Positions 1 to 8,910 are shown, counted from the stretch's first letter. The stretch: DNA of 64,000 nt from Bacillus sp. ISL-55 (GCF_018613155.1 NZ_JAGGQU010000002.1:1-64000), one strand, 5' to 3'. The notes: generated from the letters alone by a model not told the origin. Numbers and translations: made by a program.

Positions 1-195
1 CCGCTTTCTAGTCTACATCCAGGTTTGTACATTTCAGCCGATATTTCTTCAAATTTTGTCCGAAGTAGGACCGGGTTTGGACATTTCAACCGCTCTTCCT
101 GGTGGTTTTGTCCGAAGCACCCCCAGGTTCGGACATTTCAACCGCTCTTTCCTCTTGTTTTGTCCGAAGCAGCATCGGGTTCGGACATCTTGTAA
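1..195. repeat. 52-bp hairpin repeat array A (left end cut by window)
   Basis: Three complete units and one degenerate leading unit are visible. The element TTTTGTCCGAAG recurs with its G at 58, 110 and 162, a period of exactly 52 bp. Each unit is an inverted repeat, TGTCCGAA then about 11 nt then TTCGGACA, followed by a spacer resembling CAACCGCTCTT. The first unit (about 3-54) is eroded but keeps the 52-bp phase. The array probably continues left of the window. It lies downstream of the sensor kinase gene. It belongs with the arrays at 27213, 35437 and 46175 by period and architecture, not by sequence. Confidence 0.9.
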
Positions 196-315
196 CAATC
201 CTCCATACTTTGGTTCCGTAGAAAAGTCCACTCGGTCGCTGGCTACTATTAGGTATCGCCCTCACTTCTAACTCCATACTAAGCTGCCAATCAAATAGCA
301 ACCATCGATAACGCT

Positions 316-344
316 AAAAAATACCTTACAGTTTTGTAAGGTAT
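316..344 (-). terminator. Rho-independent terminator after the sensor kinase
   Basis: Arms ATACCTTAC and GTAAGGTAT enclose a 6-nt loop and are followed on the minus strand by a U-run (316-320). The hairpin starts right at the kinase stop codon. Confidence 0.8.
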
Positions 345-1363
345 CATGAATCACTTCCTGGCTTTGGTCCGGCTAACCAACGAAGTATAACCGTTGTTCC
401 TTCTCCGTGCACAGATTGGATGGTGATCTTAGCCCCGAGTTTGTCGGCGATTTTCTTACTGAGGTAAAGGCCTATACCTGTAGAATTGCGAAGCTTCCTT
501 CCATTTTCTCCTGTAAAAAACGGCTGAAATATCCGTTCAATATCGTATGCCGGAATGCCGACACCTTCGTCAATTATCAATAAATGGATATGATTCCCCA
601 CCCTCTCAACCTTAAAAACTAGCTTTTTGTTTCCTTCCTTCAAGCTGGAGTACTTAATGGCATTGGAGATGATTTGGTCAATCAGAATCTCATTCCACTT
701 TGGGTCCGTAATAATGGAAGCATCCTCTTCACTAGATTCAATGGCAGGATAGAGCGATCCATAGATCCATTCCTTTTTCCGCGCATTAATCAGTTTCCGT
801 AACGAAGCAATCAGGTCAACAGTCTCCACCTCAAAGTCATTTTCAAACTGATCCATCCTGATCATCGTCAGCCCTTGCTCGATGGAGGTGTGGAGTCGCT
901 TATTTTCCTGCTGGATTTTTTCCAAGGCCTCTGTTTTCTCCTCATTATCCAAAATCAACTCAACCACTGAAACGGGCGTTTTCAAATGATGCATCCAATG
1001 TGACATCAAACTGATTCTCTCTTTGCTTTGCTCTTTTAACTCATTGTTTTCCTTCGTGTATTCACTCACTGCTTTATGTAAAAGTTGCTGAAATACCTTC
1101 TGCTCCTCAGTATTAGCTGCCAATTCAACATTCTGCCCACTCCTGAGCAGTTCCATGGTACTGTTGGCTGGATAAAAGCGAAACCAATCGATAAGCAAAT
1201 AGACACTTAAGAAAAATAGCCCGATTGTTAAAGGATAAAAATATTCCTTGTTCGCTGGTTCACTAAGATGAAAAAACACCACAACACAGACGATATTGAG
1301 TAAGTAAAACATAATAAGGAGTAAGCGATCTTTTAAAAATCGGAGGAAAAGATTTTTAAACAT
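344..1363 (-). CDS. Intramembrane-sensing histidine kinase (BceS-like)
   Basis: This is the sensor kinase of a two-component pair. Two membrane helices lie near residues 12-33 and 41-60 with almost no external loop, which is the intramembrane-sensing architecture of BceS/YxdK-type kinases that read out antimicrobial-peptide transporters. The H box reads MHHLKTPVS with the phospho-acceptor His near 126. N-box, G1 (DEGVGI) and G2 (GIGL) ATP-binding motifs follow in order. The ATG at 1363 sits 6 nt after GAGGA and is preferred to the ATG at 1369. It overlaps the regulator gene by 8 bp. The usual BceAB permease genes are not in the window; they may lie to the left or elsewhere. Confidence 0.88.
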   Translation of the reverse strand: MFKNLFLRFLKDRLLLIMFYLLNIVCVVVFFHLSEPANKEYFYPLTIGLFFLSVYLLIDWFRFYPANSTMELLRSGQNVELAANTEEQKVFQQLLHKAVSEYTKENNELKEQSKERISLMSHWMHHLKTPVSVVELILDNEEKTEALEKIQQENKRLHTSIEQGLTMIRMDQFENDFEVETVDLIASLRKLINARKKEWIYGSLYPAIESSEEDASIITDPKWNEILIDQIISNAIKYSSLKEGNKKLVFKVERVGNHIHLLIIDEGVGIPAYDIERIFQPFFTGENGRKLRNSTGIGLYLSKKIADKLGAKITIQSVHGEGTTVILRWLAGPKPGSDS

Positions 1364-2057
1364 GTTCATTCCTCGCAGGAATCTCTAGCCTATAGCCTAC
1401 TCCACGTTTACTTTTGATGACTTGGCTCAATCCAAGTTTTGCAAGAGTTTGCTTGATCCTCGTCATATTCACCGTCAGGGTATTATCATCCACGAAAGTG
1501 ACCGCATCCCAAACTTCTTCAATCAACTCTTCCCTCGAAACAAAAGTATCCTGGTTCTCCATCAGCTTCTTCATCAATTTATACTCATTTTTCGAAAGCT
1601 CGGCCCTCGTACTCTCATACTCCAGCATCAATGTCTTCTCATCAAGACAAAGAGCCCCAGCACAATTTTTGTTCTCTTCTTTTGCGGAATATTCTCCATA
1701 AACCCTTCTCAATGTCGCCTTTATCTTCGTGTGCAGCATGTCGAACGTAAACGGCTTCGTGATAAAATCATCCGCCCCCAGCTCAATCGCCATGATTTGT
1801 TCCATCTCCTGGCTTCGCGCAGAAATCATCAGAATCGGCACGTTAGACTTCTGGCGAAAACTCCGGCACAAATAATAGCCATCATAATAAGGCAGGTTAA
1901 TATCAAGCAAAACCAGATCTGGATTGATTTGGCCAAACTCTTCCTCTATTTTCGAAAAATGAACGGGCAGTACCACTCCATACCCATACCGCTCCAAATT
2001 TTCCTGGATCAGTTCACACAGCTGCGTATCGTCTTCAATCAGCATTATTTTATACAT
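1356..2057 (-). CDS. OmpR-family response regulator (BceR-like)
   Basis: This DNA-binding response regulator is the partner of the kinase just downstream. The receiver domain has the acidic pair D9/D10, phospho-acceptor D52 in LLDINLP and the conserved Lys near 101 (TKPF). A winged-helix DNA-binding domain fills residues 130-230 (GVGYRL near the end). At 233 residues it has the normal length for the family. The start has AGGGAG upstream. By family knowledge such regulators induce peptide-antibiotic transporters, but no such transporter is adjacent, so the target cannot be read from this window. Confidence 0.9.
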   Translation of the reverse strand: MYKIMLIEDDTQLCELIQENLERYGYGVVLPVHFSKIEEEFGQINPDLVLLDINLPYYDGYYLCRSFRQKSNVPILMISARSQEMEQIMAIELGADDFITKPFTFDMLHTKIKATLRRVYGEYSAKEENKNCAGALCLDEKTLMLEYESTRAELSKNEYKLMKKLMENQDTFVSREELIEEVWDAVTFVDDNTLTVNMTRIKQTLAKLGLSQVIKSKRGVGYRLEIPARNEHV

Positions 2058-2125
2058 ATGTAGATCTCCCTTAAAACTCTATGACACTATTATAAATTTT
2101 ACCAGTGATTAAAAACATCCTTATT

Positions 2126-2163
2126 TAAAAAATAGCCGCCTTCGTTTAAGGAAAGCGGCTATT
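2126..2163 (-). terminator. Terminator after chaB-like gene
   Basis: Arms AATAGCCGCC and AGCGGCTATT form a hairpin followed by a U-run on the minus strand. It may also stop reverse transcription from the other side. Confidence 0.8.
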
Positions 2164-2189
2164 TGCCCGAATCACTAGTGCCAAAACGC

Positions 2190-2396
2190 TTAATCTTCTT
2201 CTTTTTTAACCCATTCATCATCATCATTCTTTTCATACTCATTTTTAACAGCACTCCAAGCCACCTTAAAGGCTGTTTCTTCTTCATCGTATTGCTCTGA
2301 AGCTGAATTGAAGGCTTCCTTGAAAATTTCCTGGGCATGATGTGGCAGATTATCTTTTACTGCATCTGGCAGGTCGTTTAAAGAATTATATGGCAT
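2190..2396 (-). CDS. ChaB family protein
   Basis: This acidic 68-residue protein matches the small ChaB fold: it opens MPYNSLNDLPDAVKDNLP and carries the A-x-x-I-x-x-x-A-F-N-S-A helix followed by AFKVAWSAVK. ChaB was first linked to the ChaA cation exchanger in E. coli, but in Bacillus it usually stands alone and has no settled role. It is a single gene with a ribosome binding site (AGGAGG) upstream and its own terminator. The tail is very rich in Asp, Glu and Lys. Confidence 0.85.
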   Translation of the reverse strand: MPYNSLNDLPDAVKDNLPHHAQEIFKEAFNSASEQYDEEETAFKVAWSAVKNEYEKNDDDEWVKKEED

Positions 2397-2568
2397 TTTC
2401 CATACCTCCTAAAAAGAGAATTTATTCTTTATTTTTCCCGCACTGCTAAAAATAAAACAATAGACATAATGCTGGCGAAGTGGAAGCAAGTAACCCGGCT
2501 GGTTTCCTTTTTAGAAAAAGGGGGAACATTTACTAAAATGAGAGAAAAATAGAGGAAGTGTTCAAAAC

Positions 2569-3417
2569 ATGAGTTCACCATCAACTATAGAGGTCAGAAA
2601 TAAATTAAAAGAAGTTAAACCGTGGATGCGCCGGTTTGCCCGCTTTGGCTATATTGCCAAAGGTATTGTATTTGGAATGGTTGGAGTGCTCGCCGCCTTA
2701 GCTGCATTCGGACCCAAAGGCGAGACGACTGGGACATCTGGTGCTCTTCAATCAATCTCGGAAATGCCTTTAGGCGAAGTCGCCTTATGGATCATCGGGT
2801 TTGGATTGATTGGATATATCTTATGGGATTTTATTAAAGCGATTAAGGATCCTGAAAATGAAGGAAAAGATGCAAAAGGATTGATTAAAAGGACAGGTTA
2901 TTTCATCAGCGGGCTTATATATAGTAATCTGGCTTTCGGTGCAATTAAATTAGCTAGTAACACCGGATCTGCTGGCGGTGACAATTCAGAGAAAACGATT
3001 TCTGCCAAGTTAATGGAGCAGCCATTTGGCGTATGGTTGGTTGGATTGGTTGGAGCAGTCATTATTGGATATGGAGTTTACGAACTATATAGTGGAGCTA
3101 AAGAGAAATTCATGACCAAATTCAAAACATATGAAATGAATGACAAAGAGCGCAAAATCGCTCGCCTTTCAGGTAAGATCGGCCTGATTTCACGAGGAAT
3201 TGTCCTTAGTATGGTGGGATTTTTCTTCATTCGGACAGCTTACACACATAATCCAAATGAATCAAAAGGGCTCGGCGGTGCATTAACAGAATTGGCAAGC
3301 CAGCCATTCGGACAATTTTTATTAGCTATTGTAGCAGCCGGACTAATATTATACGGCATCTATCAAATTATTAAAGGCCGCTATCAGCATATGAATTTTG
3401 GATATGACGGGAAATAA
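2569..3417 (+). CDS. DUF1206 domain membrane protein
   Basis: This 282-residue integral membrane protein is built from three repeats of a two-helix unit, near residues 25-100, 105-180 and 195-275. Each repeat starts with a charged R/K-x-x-R-x-G-Y/L-I-x-K/R-G-I motif, as in RFGYIAKGIVFG and KIGLISRGIVLS. That internal triplication defines the DUF1206 family. The function is unknown; the protein sits in the cytoplasmic membrane. It is monocistronic, with a terminator at 3431. GAGGAAGTG lies upstream of the ATG. Confidence 0.85.
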   Translation: MSSPSTIEVRNKLKEVKPWMRRFARFGYIAKGIVFGMVGVLAALAAFGPKGETTGTSGALQSISEMPLGEVALWIIGFGLIGYILWDFIKAIKDPENEGKDAKGLIKRTGYFISGLIYSNLAFGAIKLASNTGSAGGDNSEKTISAKLMEQPFGVWLVGLVGAVIIGYGVYELYSGAKEKFMTKFKTYEMNDKERKIARLSGKIGLISRGIVLSMVGFFFIRTAYTHNPNESKGLGGALTELASQPFGQFLLAIVAAGLILYGIYQIIKGRYQHMNFGYDGK

Positions 3418-3428
3418 CGCTATAAATA

Positions 3429-3468
3429 GTGAAAAGCTATTACGAATACTATCGTAGTAGCTTTTCTT
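3429..3468 (+). terminator. Terminator after DUF1206 gene
   Basis: Arms GAAAAGCTATTACGA and TCGTAGTAGCTTTTC pair with one mismatch and are followed by T-rich sequence. Confidence 0.75.
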
Positions 3469-3515
3469 ATGTTCAATTTACAATTAGTCTTCTATTTTAA
3501 ACTTCATTCACTAGA

Positions 3516-3734
3516 TTAATTTTGAAAATGGCCCAAGATCTCAAATATCTTCTTGGTGGTAATGATCGAAGCAGGAAAAAGAATCACAATGGAAAAACCG
3601 ATTTGTAAAATGAATATCAGAAGTCCATAAGACGCAAACATCATTTCAATATATCTAAAGATATAATCAAAAACGAATACATAACCCACAAAAAACATCA
3701 TTGTTAAAATTAAATATACAAAATGCTTTTCCAA
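3516..3734 (-). CDS. Small membrane protein, unrecognised
   Basis: A 72-residue protein with two hydrophobic segments (about 5-28 and 34-58) separated by a short charged loop. The start is TTG, placed 6 nt after GGAGG; no ATG is available at the right place. No family is recognised. It is followed on the same strand by the P-loop gene's 5' neighbour region, and the two genes could share a transcript with 33 bp between them. Confidence 0.6.
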   Translation of the reverse strand: MEKHFVYLILTMMFFVGYVFVFDYIFRYIEMMFASYGLLIFILQIGFSIVILFPASIITTKKIFEILGHFQN

Positions 3735-3767
3735 AACAGACCTCCAATTATTTTAATCTCCAATGAT

Positions 3768-4331
3768 TTATTGTCTTGCTATACGTAAAATTTCCTGAAT
3801 AACAGCATCTCCGTGTGCGTTGTCTTTTATCACAAATAAGTGATCTGCTTCACCCTCCACTGGATCCCTTACATCTTCTTTTAAGGAGTCAGTCTGCTGT
3901 TTCTTCAACACCTCTGCGAAATTGGAATAGGATCCCCTGAAGATATTCGTACTGCGCTGACTTTCAGTAACTCGGCTATGAAGGACATCGTAAGGAATAT
4001 CAAAATGAACAATAATCTGTATAAAGTCATCTTTAGGAAACAGCTCTTTAAAAAGATAAGACCGGTCTATTAGACTTCGATTCGAGTTGCAAATGATAAG
4101 GTGGTAATCGGCCTGCTCTATCGCATAATTGACGATCAGCTTTGATATAGCGTGTTTGAGGGTATTAGGACCGTCCAATGGTTGCAAGTTTTTATAAAAA
4201 GTATTGATGAATTCTGCGTGGTTATCTTGATCAATTACCATAGAACGCTGCAACTCTTTCTCCAAAGCACGTGCGAATGTGGTTTTACCGCTGTGTGTTT
4301 TGCCTACCGTCATTACCACTAGCCTTTTCAG
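3768..4331 (-). CDS. P-loop ATPase/kinase (AAA_33 type)
   Basis: A small ATP-binding protein with Walker A GKTHSGKTT near the N terminus and a layout like zeta-toxin or AAA_33 kinases, which phosphorylate small molecules. Further conserved parts are DQDNHAE (possible substrate Asp) and an arginine-rich lid near residues 125-140. The start is doubtful. The in-frame ATG at 4352 overlaps the ribosome binding site AAGGGAG, and the codon with ideal 8-nt spacing is CTG at 4331, which gives a protein beginning (M)KRLVVMTVGK. The substrate cannot be told. Confidence 0.7.
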   Translation of the reverse strand: MKRLVVMTVGKTHSGKTTFARALEKELQRSMVIDQDNHAEFINTFYKNLQPLDGPNTLKHAISKLIVNYAIEQADYHLIICNSNRSLIDRSYLFKELFPKDDFIQIIVHFDIPYDVLHSRVTESQRSTNIFRGSYSNFAEVLKKQQTDSLKEDVRDPVEGEADHLFVIKDNAHGDAVIQEILRIARQ

Positions 4332-4526
4332 TAAAAACTCTCCCTTCGTCATCTGATAATATCTAAATTCATTTCTAGTTTTCTACTATGCGGACTTTTC
4401 GTCTGTACTTAGGTTTTTCCCATTCTATCCGCCCTAACAAAGATTTAGGGGCTAACTCCCTAAATTTACATAAAAATGAAACTTTTTCTGTTACCAAGCG
4501 TAACAACTTAAAAGGGGGTCATCATC

Positions 4527-4847
4527 ATCGGTAAAACTATAAGTTTTATAGCTACTTTGGTCATCATCGGATTAGTTAACTTCGGAGCAACGGTAATAAT
4601 GGATTTTAGCTTTATAGAGGTATCAGTTTTCGTAGCTCTTGCCTGCACATTCTTCATTTACTTCTTTAGTTCATCAGGCGGTTTTACAAGCCGAAGCATT
4701 GATATGCAAGTTCAAGGTGAAACAGGAATTAAAATGAACCAATCTCCGGAAAAGTTTTCACCATCATATGCATTCTATGCTTCTATTCTCTATTTAATTG
4801 GATCTGTAATTGCGACATTTTTTATGTACAAGGAATACTTTCTATAA
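4527..4847 (+). CDS. Small membrane protein with apparent ATC start
   Basis: About 106 residues, with hydrophobic segments near the N terminus (two) and at the C terminus (one), and a soluble stretch in the middle (SRSIDMQVQGETGIKM). There is no ATG. The first TTG (4557) lies inside the first helix and has no ribosome binding site. A strong AAAGGGGG at 4511-4518 lies 8 nt upstream of ATC 4527, which would give a sensible N terminus (GKTISFIAT). I infer ATC initiation, or recent loss of ATG. The family is not recognised. Confidence 0.55.
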   Translation: MGKTISFIATLVIIGLVNFGATVIMDFSFIEVSVFVALACTFFIYFFSSSGGFTSRSIDMQVQGETGIKMNQSPEKFSPSYAFYASILYLIGSVIATFFMYKEYFL

Positions 4848-4850
4848 TGG

Positions 4851-4897
4851 TTTTCAAATGAGTATGGATTCATTCTCCTTCCATACTCATTTGAAAA
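4851..4897. terminator. Long perfect inverted repeat
   Basis: An 18-bp inverted repeat (arms beginning TTTTCAAATGAGTATGGA) with an 11-nt loop lies directly after the small membrane gene. The stem is long and AT-rich and has no clean U-run, so it may be a terminator or an mRNA-stabilising hairpin. Confidence 0.55.
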
Positions 4898-4993
4898 TCA
4901 TCCAAAACCATTCGGTGAAAAGATTCGATATAAAATGACATATCCCTTCTTTTCCCAATATATATTTATCTTTCGTTTGTAAAAAATAGACAA

Positions 4994-5026
4994 AACAAAA
5001 AAGCCGCTCCTACTTCAAAGCGGCTT
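4994..5026 (-). terminator. Terminator after VOC gene
   Basis: Arms AAGCCGCT and AGCGGCTT, followed by a U-run on the minus strand. Confidence 0.8.
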
Positions 5027-5033
5027 CAAGGTA

Positions 5034-5411
5034 CTATTTTTCCATAACAGCAAAGTAATTTTCCTCATCATCAGCAAAGTTAAACACTCTGCCTGAAGGC
5101 ATGGTTACAATTTCACCGACAGTGACGTTTTTATTTGATAAGTCGTTGCGGAAATTCTCAAAATCCTCTGAATAAAGCATTAATGAAGGAGTACCAAGAT
5201 TAAGTCCAGGTGACATTTTTGCAACAAACTCTTTATTATGTAGTACGATACTTGTTTCAGAATCTAAACTTGGTGCGATTTCAATCCATCTGAATCCTGC
5301 CCCATTATCCTCTTCGGCCTTCACTACAAATCCCATTTTTTCAGTCCAAAACTTTACTGCAACATCCTGATCATTTACGTACAACATGATCTGTCCGATT
5401 GTACTAATCAT
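5034..5411 (-). CDS. VOC family protein (glyoxalase/bleomycin-resistance fold)
   Basis: At 125 residues this has the single-domain vicinal oxygen chelate length. It shows the paired beta-alpha-beta-beta-beta modules: IGQIMLYVNDQDVAVKFWTEKMGF at the start and the second module from about residue 70, ending in an Asn-Phe-Ala-Asp-Asp-Glu-x-Asn-Tyr-Phe-Ala segment that carries the usual metal-ligand region. Members include lyases, dioxygenases and drug-binding proteins, and the substrate cannot be assigned. It is monocistronic, with ribosome binding site AAGGAGTG. Confidence 0.8.
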   Translation of the reverse strand: MISTIGQIMLYVNDQDVAVKFWTEKMGFVVKAEEDNGAGFRWIEIAPSLDSETSIVLHNKEFVAKMSPGLNLGTPSLMLYSEDFENFRNDLSNKNVTVGEIVTMPSGRVFNFADDEENYFAVMEK

Positions 5412-5511
5412 CGTTTATATCACTCCTTTCCAAGTAAAAGTTGATTGTTACTTAGATAGTTTCTCTAAATAGCAGCGATACTCCTCCTGCATTTTTTACG
5501 TATTCAATTAT

Positions 5512-6189
5512 CTATATAACAAATACATAAATTGATAACAAAGCCATGGTATTGGCCAAAATATGAGCGAGCGTCGCAATATAAATACTTCTTGTTTTAG
5601 CAAAAATGATTCCAAACAGAACACTGTCGATAAAGACACTCATTAAATCAACCATGACAATAGTGGCTTCACCGGTCGCGATATGCATGGCGGCAAATAG
5701 CAGGGATGTAAAAAGGATGGCAACCCATACTGGCATCAGTTTGCTCAATCGCGCCTGGATTAAGCCTCTAAAGACAATCTCTTCTCCAAAGGCGAGCAAG
5801 GCAATACTCAGGAACAATAGTGGATTCAAGTCACTGAAATCCAGCGGTATCCTGCCAAGGACATGCTCTAATACTTGCGGGAAAAAATTTTTATAAGAAA
5901 ATAAGTATATTAATTGCATGGCAATCCCGACGAACAAAATGAGCTTCCATGTTTCCATGACCTTGCCTTTAAATTGGGAAGTGTCAAACCCGACCTCCTC
6001 TAACGTCCTTTTCCTCACTTTTCTTTCAACAAAAAAATAAACGATTGGCGCTATTGCCATGATTCCTTTCAATACTGGAACGAAAAGCACTGATAAAATC
6101 ATTAGCACGATAATAATGTATAACTCAATGTTCTCTCTTTTTGTAAAACCCACTTTTGTGGCAGCAGTTTCTTGCGTCTTAAGTTCCAT
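5512..6189 (-). CDS. CPBP family intramembrane metalloprotease
   Basis: A polytopic membrane protein with the three CAAX-protease/bacteriocin-processing motifs: GEEIVFRGL (E-E-x-x-x-R) near residue 140, F-x-x-x-H (FAAMH) near 168 and H-x-x-x-N (HILAN) near 215. By family these Glu/His residues coordinate zinc in the membrane. Roles range from protein processing to bacteriocin self-immunity. GGGAGG overlaps an upstream ATG (6204), so translation most likely starts at the second of two adjacent ATGs (6189, 7-nt spacing). There is no bacteriocin gene nearby. Confidence 0.85.
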   Translation of the reverse strand: MELKTQETAATKVGFTKRENIELYIIIVLMILSVLFVPVLKGIMAIAPIVYFFVERKVRKRTLEEVGFDTSQFKGKVMETWKLILFVGIAMQLIYLFSYKNFFPQVLEHVLGRIPLDFSDLNPLLFLSIALLAFGEEIVFRGLIQARLSKLMPVWVAILFTSLLFAAMHIATGEATIVMVDLMSVFIDSVLFGIIFAKTRSIYIATLAHILANTMALLSIYVFVI

Positions 6190-6289
6190 CATTAAACCTC
6201 CCATTCCCCTAGTAAAATATTACCATGTTTTTCCTCGATTTCACATTATATTTTTCATGTGTGCCACCGTTTAGGAATGGGTAATCTGT

Positions 6290-7048
6290 ATGTATTATGA
6301 TTTGGGAAGGGTGTCTTTTTTAATGGAAAACAAGCTTTATTCAGAAATTGCTGTGCCAATCGAATCTCCTTTTGGCTTCATGCCAGGCATAGAATCGGAA
6401 CGAGATTTCACTTTTGATAAGGAGGATCGATTTAAGGATTATATATTGGAGAAGGACGGACAATTGTATGATATTAGCCTTGATGATAATGGCCAGTGGT
6501 ACTTTTTCACGTCACTTGAGTGCTACACGCTTGATGAATTGAAGCTTTCAAGACAGATTTTTCGGCCTCCTTATTTAAAAGACGAGAAGTTCAAACTGGT
6601 TGATCTAATGGATAAGTTGGACATTAAGCCATATTATGAAGGACATGACAAAGCTTACGGTCATGTGCTTTCACTTGTACCTAAGCTGGATTCAGTTTCC
6701 GCTTTCAACCAGGCGCGGCTCGCCAATTACGATGGCAGCGACGACCCAACAATCATCAAGAAAATTCATTTCATCGAGAATGAGTACAAGGGTGAGAAAA
6801 CGCGTTTTATTGCAGGGTTTGAGACAAGGTCCTTTGCGACTGTTACAGAAAATGAGTTTTATGCAAAAGAAATTCATCTGCCAGGCAACGCGCGTAACTA
6901 TTTGAAACTCTTTCTCTATTTCTCTAGATACGGCGTCTTACCTTCCCAGCAGATGATGCCAAGATTCCTTGGGAACCTGTGGGCGTCAACACAAAGCTTG
7001 AATACATCAGCAAACCCGGCGTTATTTAAAGATGAAGGAATTGAATGA
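6290..7048 (+). CDS. Conserved hypothetical protein
   Basis: 252 residues, soluble, acidic and aromatic-rich; no signal peptide or membrane segment and no motif that I recognise. A start at 6323 (MENKLYSEI) is also possible, since GGGAAGGGTG lies about 11 nt before it, while the ATG at 6290 has only weak GGAATGGG. The reading frame is long and coding-like. It stands alone between a minus-strand membrane protease and cwlJ. Confidence 0.6.
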   Translation: MYYDLGRVSFLMENKLYSEIAVPIESPFGFMPGIESERDFTFDKEDRFKDYILEKDGQLYDISLDDNGQWYFFTSLECYTLDELKLSRQIFRPPYLKDEKFKLVDLMDKLDIKPYYEGHDKAYGHVLSLVPKLDSVSAFNQARLANYDGSDDPTIIKKIHFIENEYKGEKTRFIAGFETRSFATVTENEFYAKEIHLPGNARNYLKLFLYFSRYGVLPSQQMMPRFLGNLWASTQSLNTSANPALFKDEGIE

Positions 7049-7302
7049 TTCCACTTCGTCTCTAAGTACTTGACTCTCATAGGTGATTCTCCTTTTTTAC
7101 GGTCACGCGTTGGTCATTCTTGAATTTGCTTTTTCACCGGCACATGTAATCTTTTGAATTAAACGGGCTTATTTTATCTGGATAAAGAGGATTTTTTCCT
7201 CTCCAACTTTAACAATTTCACGATTGTTTACCTACCGCTCTCCATAACCTCTTAACATTATTACAAGCTGTTTTTAATACAATTCTTATAGAGGTGATAA
7301 AA
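7049..7302. other. Intergenic region upstream of cwlJ
   Basis: No coding frame is supported. A short hairpin (GAGGA, T-run, TCCTC) lies near 7188. A possible sporulation sigma-E-type promoter (AACATTAT, then AATACAATT about 15 bp on) lies near 7254-7286, which would fit cwlJ expression in the mother cell. The promoter match is weak. Confidence 0.3.
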
Positions 7303-7743
7303 ATGCCAAGGGTAAAATATGTCGACAGTGATGTTGCACTGATTGCCAGGATGATGAGGGCTGAAGCTGAAGGTGAAGGTTCGCTGGGAATGCTTATGGT
7401 TGGTAATGTAGTTGTAAATCGACTTAAATCAAATTGTTTAGATTTTAAAGATTTAAGGTCAGTACGAGACGTGATTTTTCAAATTCAAGGAGGAAATTAT
7501 TCATTTGAAGCAGTCCAAAAGGGGAATGTTTTTTATAACAGAGCCAGAAGTGTAGAAAAGAGATTGGCTAAACAAACATTGGATTATTGGAGACAGCAAC
7601 CATCCAAGTTTGCTCTTTGGTATTTCAATCCGTATGCTCCTTGTCCACCTACATGGTACAATCAGCCATTCGCGGGACAGTATAAACAACATTGTTATTA
7701 CGAACCAATTGCCAATACTTGCGAAGGTGTTTATCAATGGTAG
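7303..7743 (+). CDS. cwlJ: Spore cortex-lytic cell wall hydrolase CwlJ-like
   Basis: A single Hydrolase_2 domain, as in CwlJ and the C-terminal half of SleB, which cleaves spore cortex peptidoglycan during germination. The conserved opening D-V-x-L-I-A-R-M-M-R-A-E-A-E-G-E-G contains the catalytic Glu, and VGNVVVNRL follows. At 146 residues it matches CwlJ (about 142) and has no signal peptide, as expected for a mother-cell protein deposited in the coat. The start at ATG 7303 follows GAGGTG; a GTG at 7294 overlaps that site. The usual partner gerQ is not adjacent. Confidence 0.88.
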   Translation: MPRVKYVDSDVALIARMMRAEAEGEGSLGMLMVGNVVVNRLKSNCLDFKDLRSVRDVIFQIQGGNYSFEAVQKGNVFYNRARSVEKRLAKQTLDYWRQQPSKFALWYFNPYAPCPPTWYNQPFAGQYKQHCYYEPIANTCEGVYQW

Positions 7744-7746
7744 CTA

Positions 7747-7776
7747 AAACTCCACCTCATGTGGGGTTTATTTTTT
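7747..7776 (+). terminator. Weak terminator after cwlJ
   Basis: Arms AACTCCAC and GTGGGGTT (with a G-T pair), then a T-run. The rest of the gap to 7980 shows no supported gene. Confidence 0.6.
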
Positions 7777-7964
7777 AAAATGGCTCTTTTCTCATACTTT
7801 GTTGCTAGTGACTACAAAATAGGATTAAATGACCTATGTTTCTACACAAAATTAAAGATTATTAGGAGAAAAGAGCTTGCACACTTAATACCGAACAACA
7901 AAATAGCTTTTTTCACGTTAAAATCGGCTTTAGGATTTTAACAACAATCTTTACGAAAACAGCC

Positions 7965-8011
7965 TTTAAAATAAATAAATAGCCGGGGAAAGTTTCTCCC
8001 TCTCCCCGGCT
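7965..8011 (-). terminator. Terminator after DJ-1/PfpI gene
   Basis: Arms AGCCGGGGA and TCCCCGGCT, with T-rich sequence on the minus-strand exit side. Confidence 0.75.
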
Positions 8012-8075
8012 TCACTGTTATTTCCTATTGGTAAACCTGCCATCGATCCGATGACTTCTCTGTTAAGGGTGAAAT

Positions 8076-8759
8076 TTATTTCCTCTTTTTATCCAACGCC
8101 TTGACAAGTTCTTCTCCCATCAACTCAGAAGAAAATGGATCGCGGCTTGTTACGAGGTGCTCGTCCGCCCATACAGCATGACCTGTTTTCTCGAGATCTC
8201 CCTGATCATATTGACTAACCTTTCTCATTTCCTGCTCCAGGCTAAATGGCAAGATATCCAACAGACCTTCTGGCTCCATTTCATCCGGATAACCTGTCAC
8301 TTTTTTACCTGCGATAAAGCTTTCACCGTTCGGACGCTTGGCAAAAACAAGCGGTGCAGGCCCATGGCATTCCGCAGCGACAATGCCGCCTACATCGTAA
8401 ATTTTGTTCATGATCTTATGCAAATCGTCGTTCTTCGCCAGGTCATACATTGCACCATGACCTCCTACAACCAGCACGACATCATAGTCTTCAGCTTTAA
8501 CATCTGAGAGCTTCATCGTATCATCCGCTTTTCCGGACTCATAAAGCTCTTTATAGGTACCTTTCGGATCGTATTCTTCACTGATGCTCATTTTATCGAT
8601 AACCGGCTTGCCTCCAAGCGGCGATGCAAGATCAACTTGATGTCCCGCTTCTTCAAGAAGCTGCATCGGGGCAAATAATTCCTCTCCCCACCAGCCAGTT
8701 TCATAATTGTTTTCCTCGTCCTTATGTCCACTTGATAATACAGCTAAAACTTTTGCCAT
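8076..8759 (-). CDS. DJ-1/PfpI family protein (Hsp31/YdeA-like class I GATase fold)
   Basis: 227 residues with the DJ-1/PfpI fold. The nucleophile elbow is AAECHGP (Cys near 131), preceded by VVGGHGAMYDL, and an acidic residue lies near the N terminus (EE in the ENNYETGWWGEE loop). This subclass (longer than 200 residues, with TGWWGEEL) is close to Hsp31/glyoxalase III proteins that detoxify methylglyoxal or repair glycated proteins; the exact activity is inferred. AAAGGAGGAA precedes the ATG. It is a monocistronic unit. Confidence 0.85.
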   Translation of the reverse strand: MAKVLAVLSSGHKDEENNYETGWWGEELFAPMQLLEEAGHQVDLASPLGGKPVIDKMSISEEYDPKGTYKELYESGKADDTMKLSDVKAEDYDVVLVVGGHGAMYDLAKNDDLHKIMNKIYDVGGIVAAECHGPAPLVFAKRPNGESFIAGKKVTGYPDEMEPEGLLDILPFSLEQEMRKVSQYDQGDLEKTGHAVWADEHLVTSRDPFSSELMGEELVKALDKKRK

Positions 8760-8910
8760 TTAAAATTCCTCCTTTGTGTTAACAAAGTGTATTTTCCCTA
8801 ATTCATCCCGGCTTACTCATAAAATCCACTTCCTCCTTTTGCCACTAAAAAAATAATATTATTGTAATTTTATGTTAAAATGATTAAAAATTAACAAGCA
8901 GAGGTGGAAC

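Noticed and set aside
1414-2063. Plus-strand frames opposite the response regulator
   Set aside because: Antisense shadows of a clear response-regulator gene.
7759-7941. 60-codon plus-strand frame after cwlJ
   Set aside because: It begins within the cwlJ terminator and has no ribosome binding site.
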